The notes below the pieces were generated by a model. That model made no database searches. It was not told where the DNA came from and saw only the letters and a list, made by a program, of their open reading frames with translations. 64,000 nucleotides of DNA from positions 51,974-115,973 of the forward strand of contig CALUVE010000002.1 in assembly GCA_944324135.1 (NCBI GenBank), in the 5' to 3' direction. The position numbers were made by a program, and so were the translations under genes. Positions 26,594-35,138 of the stretch are shown piece by piece; the stretch's first letter is position 1; each line of letters begins with the position of its first letter. Source of the DNA: Candidatus Gastranaerophilales bacterium. GTDB taxonomy: Bacteria; Cyanobacteriota; Vampirovibrionia; Gastranaerophilales; Gastranaerophilaceae.

Positions 26594-27045
26594 TATACTA
26601 ACTCAACCTTTCCGCCTGCTGCTTCAATTTTTTCTTTAGCTGATGGTGTAACGTAATTTGCTTTAATGTTCAAAGCAGTTTTAACTTCACCGTTTCCGAG
26701 AATTCTCAAGCCCTGGCTTGACGGATGAATTCTACGTGCTTCAATTAAAGATTCTAAACTAATATCAGTCAGACCGAAATTAGCCAGTCTGCCAACATTT
26801 ACAGCTGCGTAGTTGATTTTGTTAATAATCTGGAAGCCTTTCAATTTAGGAAGTCTTCTGTAAGCCGGCATCTGACCGCCTTCAAAACCTCTTTTTGAAC
26901 TGCTGCCTGAACGTTGGCCTTCGCCGTTATGACCGCGGCAAGATGTTTTACCTCTGCCTGATGAACGGCCTCTGCCTACTCTTTTTGTTTTATGTGTTGA
27001 ACCTTCTGCAGGGCTCAATGATTCCAATGTAATTTTATCTGTCAT
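26593..27045 (-). CDS. rplO: 50S ribosomal protein L15
   Basis: This 150-residue large-subunit protein has the typical basic Gly/Arg-rich N-terminus (RVGRGRSSGRGKTSCRGHNG, then GFEGGQMPAYRRLPKLKGF) and the C-terminal L15 globular domain ending IEAAGGKVELV. It is translationally coupled to secY (overlap at 26593). The 84-bp space to rpmD contains no gene. Confidence 0.97.
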   Translation of the reverse strand: MTDKITLESLSPAEGSTHKTKRVGRGRSSGRGKTSCRGHNGEGQRSGSSSKRGFEGGQMPAYRRLPKLKGFQIINKINYAAVNVGRLANFGLTDISLESLIEARRIHPSSQGLRILGNGEVKTALNIKANYVTPSAKEKIEAAGGKVELV

Positions 27046-27129
27046 TTATTTTTCCTCTTTCTTGTTCGCGATTGCTCGCTATTAACTAACTCTGCAACAT
27101 AAATTGCAGCACACGCAATCAGTTTCCTG

Positions 27130-27321
27130 CTACTCAGTCACTTCGAGGAGGTGGGAAACTTTATTTACCATACCCATAATTACCGGGCTGTTGTAGTGCT
27201 CAACAACCTGATCTTTTTTAGTCAGACCAAGAGCCTTAACAACTTTTCTTTGCGGTTCAGAAGAACCTATTAAACTTTTAACAAGTTTAATTTTAATTTG
27301 TTTCTGATCATTTTTAGCCAT
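27130..27321 (-). CDS. rpmD: 50S ribosomal protein L30
   Basis: The 63-residue product matches L30: IKIKLVKSLIGSSEPQRKVV, LGLTKKDQVVEH, PVIMGMVNKVSHLLEV. It sits between rpsE and rplO, as in most bacteria. Photosynthetic Cyanobacteria generally lack L30, so its presence separates this lineage from them (family knowledge). Confidence 0.93.
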   Translation of the reverse strand: MAKNDQKQIKIKLVKSLIGSSEPQRKVVKALGLTKKDQVVEHYNSPVIMGMVNKVSHLLEVTE

Positions 27322-27349
27322 TTTATTATTCCTTATAATTTATATTCTA

Positions 27350-28009
27350 CTAATTTAACAATTCTGCCATAGTCAAGCCGCGTTTTTTAGCAACTTCGCT
27401 GAACGGAGTGAGGCTTTTCAAAGCATTCAAAGTAGCGTTTGCAGCGTTCAAAGGTGATTTTGAACCTAAAGATTTTGAAAGAATATTTTCAATACCAGCA
27501 AGTTCAAGAACCAAACGTACAGCACCGCCTGCGATAATACCTGTACCTTGAGAAGCAGGTCTCAACATAACAGCACCTGCACCAGAACGTCCTGTAATCG
27601 GGTGCGGAATTGTAGTTTTGAATATAGGAACTGTGATAAGATTTTTTCTTCCGTCTGCAATTGCTTTTTGAATAGCGATAATAACTTCAGAAGCTTTAGC
27701 ACAGCCGATACCAACTTGACCTTTCTGGTTTCCGACGATAACGATAGCACGGAAGCTTAATTTTTTACCGCCTTTAACAACTTTTGTTACACGGCGGATT
27801 TGAACAACACGTTCTGTCCATTCGCTCTGCGGTTTTTCTTCATGAGTTTCAATTTTTTGTTTCTTGCCGCGGCCTTTTCTTGCCGGTTTTTGAGTTTCTT
27901 CTGCTGCAATTTCATCAACAACAGTGTCTTCTGCTACTTCTGTTACTTCTTCTGTTTCAGTAACGTCAGTAGTTTCAACAGTTAATTCATCTTTGTTTTC
28001 TAAATCCAT
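27350..28009 (-). CDS. rpsE: 30S ribosomal protein S5 with acidic N-terminal extension
   Basis: The S5 core begins near residue 60 ([20 protein letters not shown], then [19 protein letters not shown]) and ends with the conserved [16 protein letters not shown]. Ahead of it is an acidic, Thr/Val/Glu-rich extension of about 45 residues plus a basic linker (RKGRGKKQK), absent from E. coli S5. I chose the ATG at 28009, with AAAGG nine bases upstream, over start codons at 28027 and 28039 that lack ribosome sites. It is the first gene of this operon. The usual upstream genes (rplF, rplR) are missing. Confidence 0.95.
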   Translation of the reverse strand: MDLENKDELTVETTDVTETEEVTEVAEDTVVDEIAAEETQKPARKGRGKKQKIETHEEKPQSEWTERVVQIRRVTKVVKGGKKLSFRAIVIVGNQKGQVGIGCAKASEVIIAIQKAIADGRKNLITVPIFKTTIPHPITGRSGAGAVMLRPASQGTGIIAGGAVRLVLELAGIENILSKSLGSKSPLNAANATLNALKSLTPFSEVAKKRGLTMAELLN

Positions 28010-28131
28010 TGTAATTTTACCTTTCATTTTTAAATACAATCAAATTTCTATTTATTTTGTACGAACACACCAATAAAAGCCGATTAAAGCTATTGGTAAA
28101 AATATTCGTGAGTAACTTTTCTGACAGATAA

Positions 28132-28160
28132 AGTTTAACACGAAGAATTTTTTATTGCAA
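28132..28160 (-). promoter_or_regulatory. Promoter for rpsE-rpmD-rplO-secY
   Basis: On the minus strand, TTGCAA (28160-28155) and TAAACT (28137-28132) are separated by 17 bases. Transcription would start near 28125, giving a leader of about 115 nt before rpsE. This explains how the detached ribosomal cluster is expressed. Confidence 0.55.
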
Positions 28161-28235
28161 GTATTTTCCAAAAGCATTTATTTCTTTACGCAAAAATTTT
28201 TTTTCAGAGGTTTTGAATATGGAAAAGGAGTTAAA

Positions 28236-28769
28236 ATGCAAATTAATAACAGTACAAAATCAAATATGAATTTCACTGCTTGTATAAAACTAAAAGGGGA
28301 CGACGCATTATTCAATCATATTACAAATAATGTGCTCAAAAAACTTCCAAAGGGCAAAAAACAAAAAGAACTTGAAGTATTTATGCCTGACATTATTTTT
28401 TATAATAAAAAAATTGAATACATTGATGCAGAGGCAGAGCGTTTCGGTTATAGCAGAGAATGGCTTCTCCAGAACGCCAAATTGCACGAAATAAATACTG
28501 ATTTGCATCGCAGCGGTGATATATATTTTATTTCAGGAGATGATTTGCGCAGATTACGCACGACAACATCGGAAACAAGCTATCAGAAAGACTTATCTCA
28601 GACAAAAGCATTAGAATTTGCTATGTCTAAACCGGCACACCTGAGGTTCTTTGCATTTATTATGAAAGAAATGGAACACCTTGAAAATTTATTTAAAGAA
28701 TTTATAAAAGGCAGTCAGTTCAAAACTGCAAATACCTTGGATGATGCGCTTAATGAACTATTAAAGTAA
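28236..28769 (+). CDS. Lineage-specific protein with N-terminal M-Q-I...NFT motif
   Basis: The 177-residue product has no recognisable named domain. It starts MQINNSTKSNMNFTACIKLK and has a central helical unit, FGYSREWLLQNAKLHEINTD, followed by GDIYFISGDDLRRL. The last 60 residues are helical. It is paralogous to the converging gene at 28773-29324 (shared pattern [NQ]FT[AG]C, GYS--WL--NA, and a D[IV]Y-[FI][ST]G-D signature). The ATG at 28236 has a strong ribosome site (AAAAGGAG, six bases upstream). No Sec signal is present. Function is unknown. Confidence 0.75.
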   Translation: MQINNSTKSNMNFTACIKLKGDDALFNHITNNVLKKLPKGKKQKELEVFMPDIIFYNKKIEYIDAEAERFGYSREWLLQNAKLHEINTDLHRSGDIYFISGDDLRRLRTTTSETSYQKDLSQTKALEFAMSKPAHLRFFAFIMKEMEHLENLFKEFIKGSQFKTANTLDDALNELLK

Positions 28770-28772
28770 TTT

Positions 28773-29324
28773 TTAAAGCTCTTTTGTAATGGTAAGCATC
28801 AATTCAGGCAGACCGCTAACCTTTTTACAATTACGTTTTTGAGTAAAATCGCGGAAGTCATCTCTTGCAAGTCCGATTTTTCTGTTTACGTAATCAACCT
28901 CTCTGAGATAATTAGGCAGGCTACGTGACTGTCTGAAAATTTTGATATCGTGTCGAACCTGTCTAAACTTCTCTAATAAGGAATTTTTTGATTTCATATA
29001 TTTAAAAACTTCACCAAAATCTTTTCCAGTAAATACGTAAACATCTTCTGTCGGTTCTAAATTAACTTTCACACCGTGCTGACGCGCGTTGCTAACCAGC
29101 CAGTCTTGGCTATAGCCTGTTTTGGCTGCAATGCGTGACAATCTATCGGATAAGGTATTGTTAAATATTAAATCCTCTTTCACTGCAAAGACAGGATGAT
29201 GAGGGGCAAGTATACGGAAAGTAGGCATAATTTCATTCACTATTGTTTTATATGCATTTTGCGTATCTTTCAGGACGTAACACCCTGTGAATTGTTGCTG
29301 CTGCGGGGTAGATGTTATTTTCAT
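28773..29324 (-). CDS. Paralogue of the 28236 protein, N-terminal M-K-I...QFT motif
   Basis: The 183-residue product begins MKITSTPQQQQFTGCYVLKD and carries TGYSQDWLVSNARQHGVKVN followed by DVYVFTGKDFGEV. The same signature occurs in the neighbouring gene, in the same order and spacing. The C-terminal third is basic and helical, with little similarity to its partner. The stops of the two genes are only three bases apart, tail to tail. AAGGAG lies eight bases before the ATG. There is no signal peptide or transmembrane helix. Function is unknown. Confidence 0.75.
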   Translation of the reverse strand: MKITSTPQQQQFTGCYVLKDTQNAYKTIVNEIMPTFRILAPHHPVFAVKEDLIFNNTLSDRLSRIAAKTGYSQDWLVSNARQHGVKVNLEPTEDVYVFTGKDFGEVFKYMKSKNSLLEKFRQVRHDIKIFRQSRSLPNYLREVDYVNRKIGLARDDFRDFTQKRNCKKVSGLPELMLTITKEL

Positions 29325-29379
29325 TAATTAATTCTCCTTTATACTCAAGTAGAGAAAAACTGAACAAATTTTTTTTTTG

Positions 29380-30840
29380 CTATTTGAGGCACAATTCAAG
29401 CTCAGAAATCATAGCATTTTTAAATTGGTCGCATTGAGATTTGTTTTTTGCCTCAAATCTGAGAGTAAATACAGGCTCTGTATTACTCTGGCGAATCAGG
29501 GCAAAACCGCCGTCAAAAATAATCCTCATGCCGTCAATTGTGACAATATCCTTGATATCTGCGCCGAACAGATTTTTATTCTTTTCGACTGCTGATTTAA
29601 ATGCAGCGAGCGTTTCTTTTTTTCTGTCATTTGGACATGGAAAACGCACTTCGCTTGATGAATAGACCGCATCAAACGGTTTAAGCATATCTTGAATTTG
29701 AAAATTCGGGTCTGTTTTTCTTTTTTTTGAAAGAATTTCGATAATTCTGCAGCCGGCATATACTGCGTCATCAAAACCGTAGTATCTGTCTTTAAAGAAT
29801 GTATGACCGCTCATTTCGCCAGCAAGTAAGGCCCCTGTCTCTTTCATTTTTTCTTTGATATAGCCGTGTCCGGTTTTACACATAACTGCATGAGCACCGG
29901 TTGAATTGATAGTGTCATACAAAACCTGTGAACATTTAACCTCAGAAACAACAGTCGGAAGCTTTTGACCTGATTTTTTACAGCTATCAATCAAATCGAG
30001 CGCATAAATCAAAAGAAGTTTGTCGCCGGTCATTGCATTTCCCGAACTGTCAATTACGCCTATTCTGTCACTGTCCCCGTCAAATGCTATCCCTAAATCA
30101 GCATTGTTTTCAACAACAGATTTTTTAATAGCATCAAGCGTTTTTTCATCGCTAGGATTCGGATGATGGTTAGGAAATCTCCCGTCAGGCTCAGAAAAAA
30201 GTTCAATAACCTCGCACCCGAGTTCTTTATACAACTCAGGCGCAACAACTCCGCCAGTAGCGTTTGCACTGTCTACAACAACTTTTATACCTTTACCGGC
30301 ATTTGAAAATCTTTCAACCATATCTTTCTGATAATCAGGTATGATATTGTAATCAATAACAGAATGACTAAGCACCTCTGGCATTTTAGTCCAGTTTGCA
30401 AAAGTAATATCGCGAACTTCACTAATTTGTTGTTCATTCAGTGTTTGGTGTGCAAAGGTCATCTTTAAACCGTTATATTCAGACGGGTTATGGCTTGCCG
30501 TGATAATCATTGCTGAAATGATTTTATTACCATTTGTAATTTTATCAGGCAAACCTGCGGCTTCTGAATAGTAACCGATAGGAGTCGGAGCAAGTCCTAA
30601 ATCAACTACATTGACACCGGCATCACACAGTCCGGCTTCAAGAGCCTTAGCTAAAGCAGGAGAATGCAGGCGTGCGTCACGAGTGACAGTAATCCACATA
30701 TCTGCAGGTTTTTCTGTAGATTTTTCTTCAAGCCATTTCACAAAATTTAAACCTACATTATAATAAAGTTCTTCAGTAATATCTTCATTATATATGCCTC
30801 TGATGTCATTTTTGCCAAATGCATGTTCATATTTTTTCAT
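29380..30840 (-). CDS. Phosphomannomutase / phosphoglucomutase
   Basis: This four-domain alpha-D-phosphohexomutase (486 residues) interconverts hexose 1- and 6-phosphates for sugar nucleotide synthesis. It has the phosphoserine loop TASHNPSEYNGLK, the metal loop DGDSDRIG, the sugar-binding GEMSGHTFF and the C-terminal phosphate-binding RQSNTEPVFTLRFEA. The presence of GEMSGH, and a length above 450, favour the dual phosphomanno/phosphogluco type over phosphoglucosamine mutase. It is divergent from the ABC permease gene, with about 40 bp between the starts. Confidence 0.9.
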   Translation of the reverse strand: MKKYEHAFGKNDIRGIYNEDITEELYYNVGLNFVKWLEEKSTEKPADMWITVTRDARLHSPALAKALEAGLCDAGVNVVDLGLAPTPIGYYSEAAGLPDKITNGNKIISAMIITASHNPSEYNGLKMTFAHQTLNEQQISEVRDITFANWTKMPEVLSHSVIDYNIIPDYQKDMVERFSNAGKGIKVVVDSANATGGVVAPELYKELGCEVIELFSEPDGRFPNHHPNPSDEKTLDAIKKSVVENNADLGIAFDGDSDRIGVIDSSGNAMTGDKLLLIYALDLIDSCKKSGQKLPTVVSEVKCSQVLYDTINSTGAHAVMCKTGHGYIKEKMKETGALLAGEMSGHTFFKDRYYGFDDAVYAGCRIIEILSKKRKTDPNFQIQDMLKPFDAVYSSSEVRFPCPNDRKKETLAAFKSAVEKNKNLFGADIKDIVTIDGMRIIFDGGFALIRQSNTEPVFTLRFEAKNKSQCDQFKNAMISELELCLK

Positions 30841-30881
30841 ATTAAGACTCCCCGATTAGTTTATTTTATAATTATATTACC

Positions 30882-31766
30882 ATGAAAAATATTCTTGCAA
30901 AAATTATTAACAACCAGAATTTTGCAGGGCTTATTTTTATTTTGCCGGCCTTGCTGGGAACATTAATATTTATAGTGATTCCTGTTATTGCGTCTTTCGG
31001 GTTGAGCTTTACAAGCTGGGATTTGCTAAATCCTATTCAATTTGTCGGACTAGATAATTACAGATTGATATTTACCGAACCATTATTTTTCAAAATATTG
31101 ATAAATACTCTGGTCTTTGCTGTAGCAACATCGGTTTTGGGAGTTATTATACCGCTCGTACTTGCTGCTATACTTAATTCCAAAATCAGAGGGGGCGAAT
31201 TTTATAAAACAGCCTATTTTCTCCCTTTTATTACTCCAATGATAGTAATAGGTATAGTCTGGCAGTGGATATTTGACCCTAATATAGGGATTTTGAATAA
31301 TGTTTTGCACCTTCATATACAATGGCTCTATGATACAAACTGGGCGCTTCCTGCGCTTATTGTTGTCACTGTATGGAAGTTAATCGGGTACAATATGGTA
31401 ATTTTTCTCTCCGGATTCGCATCTATTCCTGAAAATTTATATGAAGCTGCCAAAATTGACGGGGCCAATCCTGCTCAAACTTTTTTAAGAGTTACAGTTC
31501 CAATGCTTTCTCCTACAATATTTTTTGTAATAATTATTACCGCAATCAGTTCATTTCAAGTATTTGACCTGATATATCTTATGACTCAAGGCGGGCCGCT
31601 TGACAGTACTAATGTTCTTGTATACGCAATTTACAAAAATGCCTTTGAATTTTTCAATGTTGGAAAAGCCTCTGCTATTGCTTATGTTTTATTTTTCATT
31701 ATATTAGTTCTAACACTGGTGCAGTGGAATTTGCGCAAAAAATATGTATTTGGCGAAAATGATTAG
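30882..31766 (+). CDS. ABC sugar transporter permease (MalF/UgpA family)
   Basis: The 294-residue protein has six transmembrane helices. The permease EAA loop appears as EAAKIDGANPAQTFLRVTVP, which docks to the ATPase. It belongs to the carbohydrate CUT1 group. The expected partners (second permease, binding protein, ATPase) are not adjacent: the flanking genes are a divergent phosphohexomutase and a converging small protein. It is therefore an orphan in this locus and must assemble with subunits encoded elsewhere. Confidence 0.87.
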   Translation: MKNILAKIINNQNFAGLIFILPALLGTLIFIVIPVIASFGLSFTSWDLLNPIQFVGLDNYRLIFTEPLFFKILINTLVFAVATSVLGVIIPLVLAAILNSKIRGGEFYKTAYFLPFITPMIVIGIVWQWIFDPNIGILNNVLHLHIQWLYDTNWALPALIVVTVWKLIGYNMVIFLSGFASIPENLYEAAKIDGANPAQTFLRVTVPMLSPTIFFVIIITAISSFQVFDLIYLMTQGGPLDSTNVLVYAIYKNAFEFFNVGKASAIAYVLFFIILVLTLVQWNLRKKYVFGEND

Positions 31767-31770
31767 CTTA

Positions 31771-32118
31771 TTACCTGAATATTTCTTTATGAAGAGCACT
31801 ATTTCTGTTTGCAAGTGCTAATATACAGTTAAATGTTGCCTCTGCCGGATTTTTAACTTTATCGTTAAACAGTGTATGTTTTGCAAGTTGTCCGTTGTTT
31901 TTGTATTTTATTACTGTTTTACAGGTATCCTGCACTTTACTGTACATATGAGTAATATCAAACCTGTATTCTTTTATCAAATCAAGCTTGTCGAGCGCAG
32001 CTTTTAGTTCTTCTTGTCTGCCTGAGTTTTCTGCATAAGCCTTTACTTCTTTGAAAGCGTTAGAGGGTTTTATTCGGGATGTGAAAGCTGTATTGGTGTT
32101 TACGTTATATATCTGCAT
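31771..32118 (-). CDS. Small protein with N-terminal M-Q-I...AFT motif
   Basis: The 115-residue product begins MQIYNVNTNTAFTSRIKPSN. The remainder is helical, with a KALDKLDLIKEYRFDITHMY-type segment (about 42-62) and a basic middle. There is no Sec signal, transmembrane segment or known domain. AGAGG precedes the ATG by about seven bases. The N-terminus matches the pattern seen in at least four other proteins of the window. It converges with the ABC permease gene, four bases between the stops. Confidence 0.65.
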   Translation of the reverse strand: MQIYNVNTNTAFTSRIKPSNAFKEVKAYAENSGRQEELKAALDKLDLIKEYRFDITHMYSKVQDTCKTVIKYKNNGQLAKHTLFNDKVKNPAEATFNCILALANRNSALHKEIFR

Positions 32119-32263
32119 TTGAAATACCTCTGATTATATAAATATCGAAAACATAATTTTTGCTACTTGTTTAAATTTTGTAACAAAAAAAGCTATAATT
32201 CTAAAGTTTTTAACCATGCTTACCGACATATAAACTGTAAGAAGATTATATGGAGTGTGTATC

Positions 32264-32419
32264 ATGTTTGATGAATTAAAACAAAATCAGATTATTGTTG
32301 ATTTGAAATTGCTTATAGAGGATGCGGTCCACGGTGATGAAATATATTATGACGAGGATATGGACGCATATTGCGCTTTTATGAAAGATATGATAATGTC
32401 AACTTCTGGTCTAAATTAG
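32264..32419 (+). CDS. Small acidic protein (51 aa)
   Basis: This short frame begins MFDELKQNQIIVDLKLLIED and ends at TAG 32417-32419. It is strongly acidic in the middle (GDEIYYDEDMDAYC). GGAG stands eight bases before the ATG, and a TATAAT box lies at 32194-32199, giving a complete small transcription unit in front of the NAD(P)H oxidoreductase gene 45 bp downstream. The codon use and ribosome site make it likely to be real. No function can be suggested. Confidence 0.55.
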   Translation: MFDELKQNQIIVDLKLLIEDAVHGDEIYYDEDMDAYCAFMKDMIMSTSGLN

Positions 32420-32464
32420 ACAACCGGCTGTTGAGAAAGATTTTTGTCAGAAAAAGAATATAGT

Positions 32465-33835
32465 ATGACAAAAATTGTAATTATAGGCGGAGTTGCAGCA
32501 GGTACAAAATGTGCCGCCAAATCAAGGCGTCTGCTGCCTGATGCAGAAATAGACATATATACTGAAGACACGCACGTTTCTTATTCAGCGTGCGGACTTC
32601 CATATTACATAGAGGGGAACTTTGAAAACTACAAAATGCTCCTTGTACGAACGCCTGAAGAGTTTGCTAAGGATAAAATTTATGTGCATCTTAGGCACAA
32701 GGTTTCCAAAATTCTTCCCGAAAGTAAAAAAATACTTGTAGAGAACCTTGATAATAAAGACGCCGCGCTAATTGATTACGACAAGCTTGTAATAGCAACA
32801 GGCGCAAGACCAAGAGTGCCTTACATAAAAAATTCGACTTTGAAAAATATTTTTACCCTTAGGACAATAGAGGACGGGATAAAAATAAAAGAAAAACTCT
32901 CAACATCACGTCAGGCTGTAATAATAGGCAGCGGGTATATAGGGGTCGAGATGCTTGAGGCTTTTGTAAAACAGAATTTGCACGCGGCTGTAATTGAACA
33001 AGCTCCTCATTTTATGCCTGCATTTGACTCTGATATGTCTGACTTGATTCTGGAACAGATGAATTCTATAAGCGGCGGCCGCTTTCAAATTATAACGAAT
33101 ACTGTTGTTACAGAGTTTTCCGGTGATGAGGACGGTGTACACAGCGTTAAACTCTCAAACGGAACTGAAATAGAAGCAGATATTGTTCTAATTAGTGCCG
33201 GCGTAATTCCAAACGTTGAACTCGCAAAAGATTGCGGACTTACCATCGGGCAAACCGGCGCAATTTTTGTAAATAAAGATATGCGCACATCAAACGCTGA
33301 TATATACGCGTGCGGTGATTGCGCTGAAAAAACATCGCTTATTGACGGAACAAAAATTTGGATTCCTCTCGGTTCTACAGCGAATAAAGAGGGTAGAATT
33401 GCTGCTATAAACCTATGCGGCGGGGAAGAATATTTTGATGGTGTACTTGGTTCAACCGTCACAAGATGTTTGGGATTTACAGCTTCAATGAGCGGATTTA
33501 CAGAAAGAAAAGCAATGTTAAACGGTTTTACACCAATCTCAGCAACTGTCACTAAAAATGATAAAGTCGGATATATGCCGGATGTTAATAATATCACACT
33601 TAAAATAGTTGCAGATGCAAAAAGCGGCAGACTACTCGGCGGACAAGCTATAGGGAGCGGCGATGCAGATAAAAGAATAAATGCCCTCACAGGTGCTCTG
33701 CTTGCAAAATTAACTGTAAATGAATTTGTGCGCAATGACCTTACGTATGCACCGCCGTTTTCGACAACTATTGATCCGCTTCTTAATGCCGCTGAAATTC
33801 TTAAGGAAAAATTACAAAATTCTAATACTCTTTGA
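32465..33835 (+). CDS. CoA-disulfide reductase / NADH oxidase-type flavoprotein
   Basis: This pyridine nucleotide-disulfide oxidoreductase has FAD-binding IIGGVAAGTKCAAK at the N-terminus and the redox-active single Cys in SYSACGLPYYI. NAD(P) binding is indicated by VIIGSGYIGVEMLEAF, and the second FAD contact is TSNADIYACGDCAEK. The single-Cys motif places it with CoA-disulfide reductases and NADH oxidases, which reduce CoA disulfide, polysulfide or oxygen. This suits an anaerobe facing oxidative stress. I use the ATG at 32465; a TTG seven codons earlier also lacks a clear ribosome site. Its last 14 bases overlap the converging flavoprotein gene. Confidence 0.87.
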   Translation: MTKIVIIGGVAAGTKCAAKSRRLLPDAEIDIYTEDTHVSYSACGLPYYIEGNFENYKMLLVRTPEEFAKDKIYVHLRHKVSKILPESKKILVENLDNKDAALIDYDKLVIATGARPRVPYIKNSTLKNIFTLRTIEDGIKIKEKLSTSRQAVIIGSGYIGVEMLEAFVKQNLHAAVIEQAPHFMPAFDSDMSDLILEQMNSISGGRFQIITNTVVTEFSGDEDGVHSVKLSNGTEIEADIVLISAGVIPNVELAKDCGLTIGQTGAIFVNKDMRTSNADIYACGDCAEKTSLIDGTKIWIPLGSTANKEGRIAAINLCGGEEYFDGVLGSTVTRCLGFTASMSGFTERKAMLNGFTPISATVTKNDKVGYMPDVNNITLKIVADAKSGRLLGGQAIGSGDADKRINALTGALLAKLTVNEFVRNDLTYAPPFSTTIDPLLNAAEILKEKLQNSNTL

Positions 33836-35138
33836 GTGTATTAATAATATACTTTGCAGCTCCCTCACCCATAGAAAAACAGCTTGCTTGAACCCTTAAT
33901 GCGGCTTGTGCTTTGAAATCAGCAGAAATACAGCGTCCTATAACAAATAAATTATCTATATCAGCTGACATTAAAGCTTCTATCGGAAGTTGATAATCGC
34001 TTGTTTTATCCAGTATGGACTCGTCTTTTTGCGCTGAATGGACATCCACAGGGTAATCCGATACTACAACAGGATGCTCAAAAGTTCTGTGCTCAGTTAT
34101 GTCATCTATAGTGTAGACATATCTGCCCTTAATTCTCCTTGAAACCCTGACTCCAAGCATATCTGCAATGTTTGAAACATACGCATTTTCAAACCCCGGG
34201 AAATATGTTTTGCAAAATCTGCTTAACCTTAAAATGCTTGAACGAGCGTATTTTAAGGCCATTGATGTATCCATTATATTGAGCGGATTAATCTTATCTA
34301 CTAAACGCGGACAATTAAAAGCAACAGCATCTGGCATTCCGGCAACTGTAAATATCTGAAAATAGTTTCTGTCGTAGTCTTTAATAAGGTTTTTATTTAC
34401 AGCATCATCAAAAAATGGTGCCAGCGCCCAATCCTTGTCGTTGTCCCATGTGTATGCAGTAGACAAATGCACCACACCGTCTATTTCTTCTACACTTGTA
34501 ACCTCTCTATCCTTGTCTACCTCTAAAAGCCACTTTGCAAATACCGACAAATCAACACCACTCATTATAAATCTTAAACTAACAGGCTGGTTTTCATGAT
34601 TTTCCTCTAAAAAATCACATCCGGAAATTTTTCCAATTTCACAATTTCCTGTTGCATCAATTATATACCTCGCGGCGATAGGTTCTGATAAAATATTATG
34701 GGAATAAATATAATTATTATTAGTATCTATCTGCTCGCTATATTCAGATAATATTTTTGTGTTTATTGAAACAGATACGATATCACGACCGGCTTTTTGA
34801 ACTGACTCAATAGAAGTTCCAAGAATGACATCCACAGATGCTTTTTCCATTAATCTGTCAAGCGCAATCTTTGTAAGCTCAGGATTAAACCAGCCGCTGT
34901 TCCCCTGATAAGTCACCTGCCCGCCGATTGCTGATAATTCTGAAATTAGTGCATTGTAAAATTCTGTATTTATCTGATTTTCGCCTGATTTCATTACAGG
35001 CACAACGAGTCCGGAGGTTATTGAACCGCCTAAGTGAATATTTTTTTCAATAAGTAAAACTTTTAATCCCGCCTTACCGGCTGTATATGCGGCAGCGCAG
35101 CCTGATGTTCCGCCTCCGGCGACAATTATATCATACAT
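33822..35138 (-). CDS. FAD-dependent oxidoreductase (FAD_oxidored family)
   Basis: The 438-residue product has the dinucleotide fold DIIVAGGGTSGCAAAYTAGK and the family-typical IEKNIHLGGSITSGLVVPVM. ARYIIDATGNCEIGKISGCD lies mid-protein and IDNLFVIGRCISADFKAQAA near the C-terminus. Related proteins are uncharacterised dehydrogenase/oxidase flavoproteins. It overlaps the end of the upstream MnmC-like methyltransferase gene by eight bases, so the two are translationally coupled. A joint role in tRNA wobble-uridine modification is possible but unproven. Confidence 0.82.
   Translation of the reverse strand: MYDIIVAGGGTSGCAAAYTAGKAGLKVLLIEKNIHLGGSITSGLVVPVMKSGENQINTEFYNALISELSAIGGQVTYQGNSGWFNPELTKIALDRLMEKASVDVILGTSIESVQKAGRDIVSVSINTKILSEYSEQIDTNNNYIYSHNILSEPIAARYIIDATGNCEIGKISGCDFLEENHENQPVSLRFIMSGVDLSVFAKWLLEVDKDREVTSVEEIDGVVHLSTAYTWDNDKDWALAPFFDDAVNKNLIKDYDRNYFQIFTVAGMPDAVAFNCPRLVDKINPLNIMDTSMALKYARSSILRLSRFCKTYFPGFENAYVSNIADMLGVRVSRRIKGRYVYTIDDITEHRTFEHPVVVSDYPVDVHSAQKDESILDKTSDYQLPIEALMSADIDNLFVIGRCISADFKAQAALRVQASCFSMGEGAAKYIINTLKEY

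Noticed and set aside
32169..32185. TGTTTA-N5-TGTAAC upstream of the 51-aa gene
   Set aside because: The spacing is five rather than four, one half-site is poor, and it lies directly against the TATAAT box rather than 24-34 bases upstream. It was not counted as a fifth regulon member.
33085..33735. 216-codon open frame on the minus strand
   Set aside because: It lies entirely antisense to the flavoprotein gene at 32465-33835, has no ribosome site and encodes a low-complexity Ser/Leu/Pro-rich product, as expected of a shadow frame.
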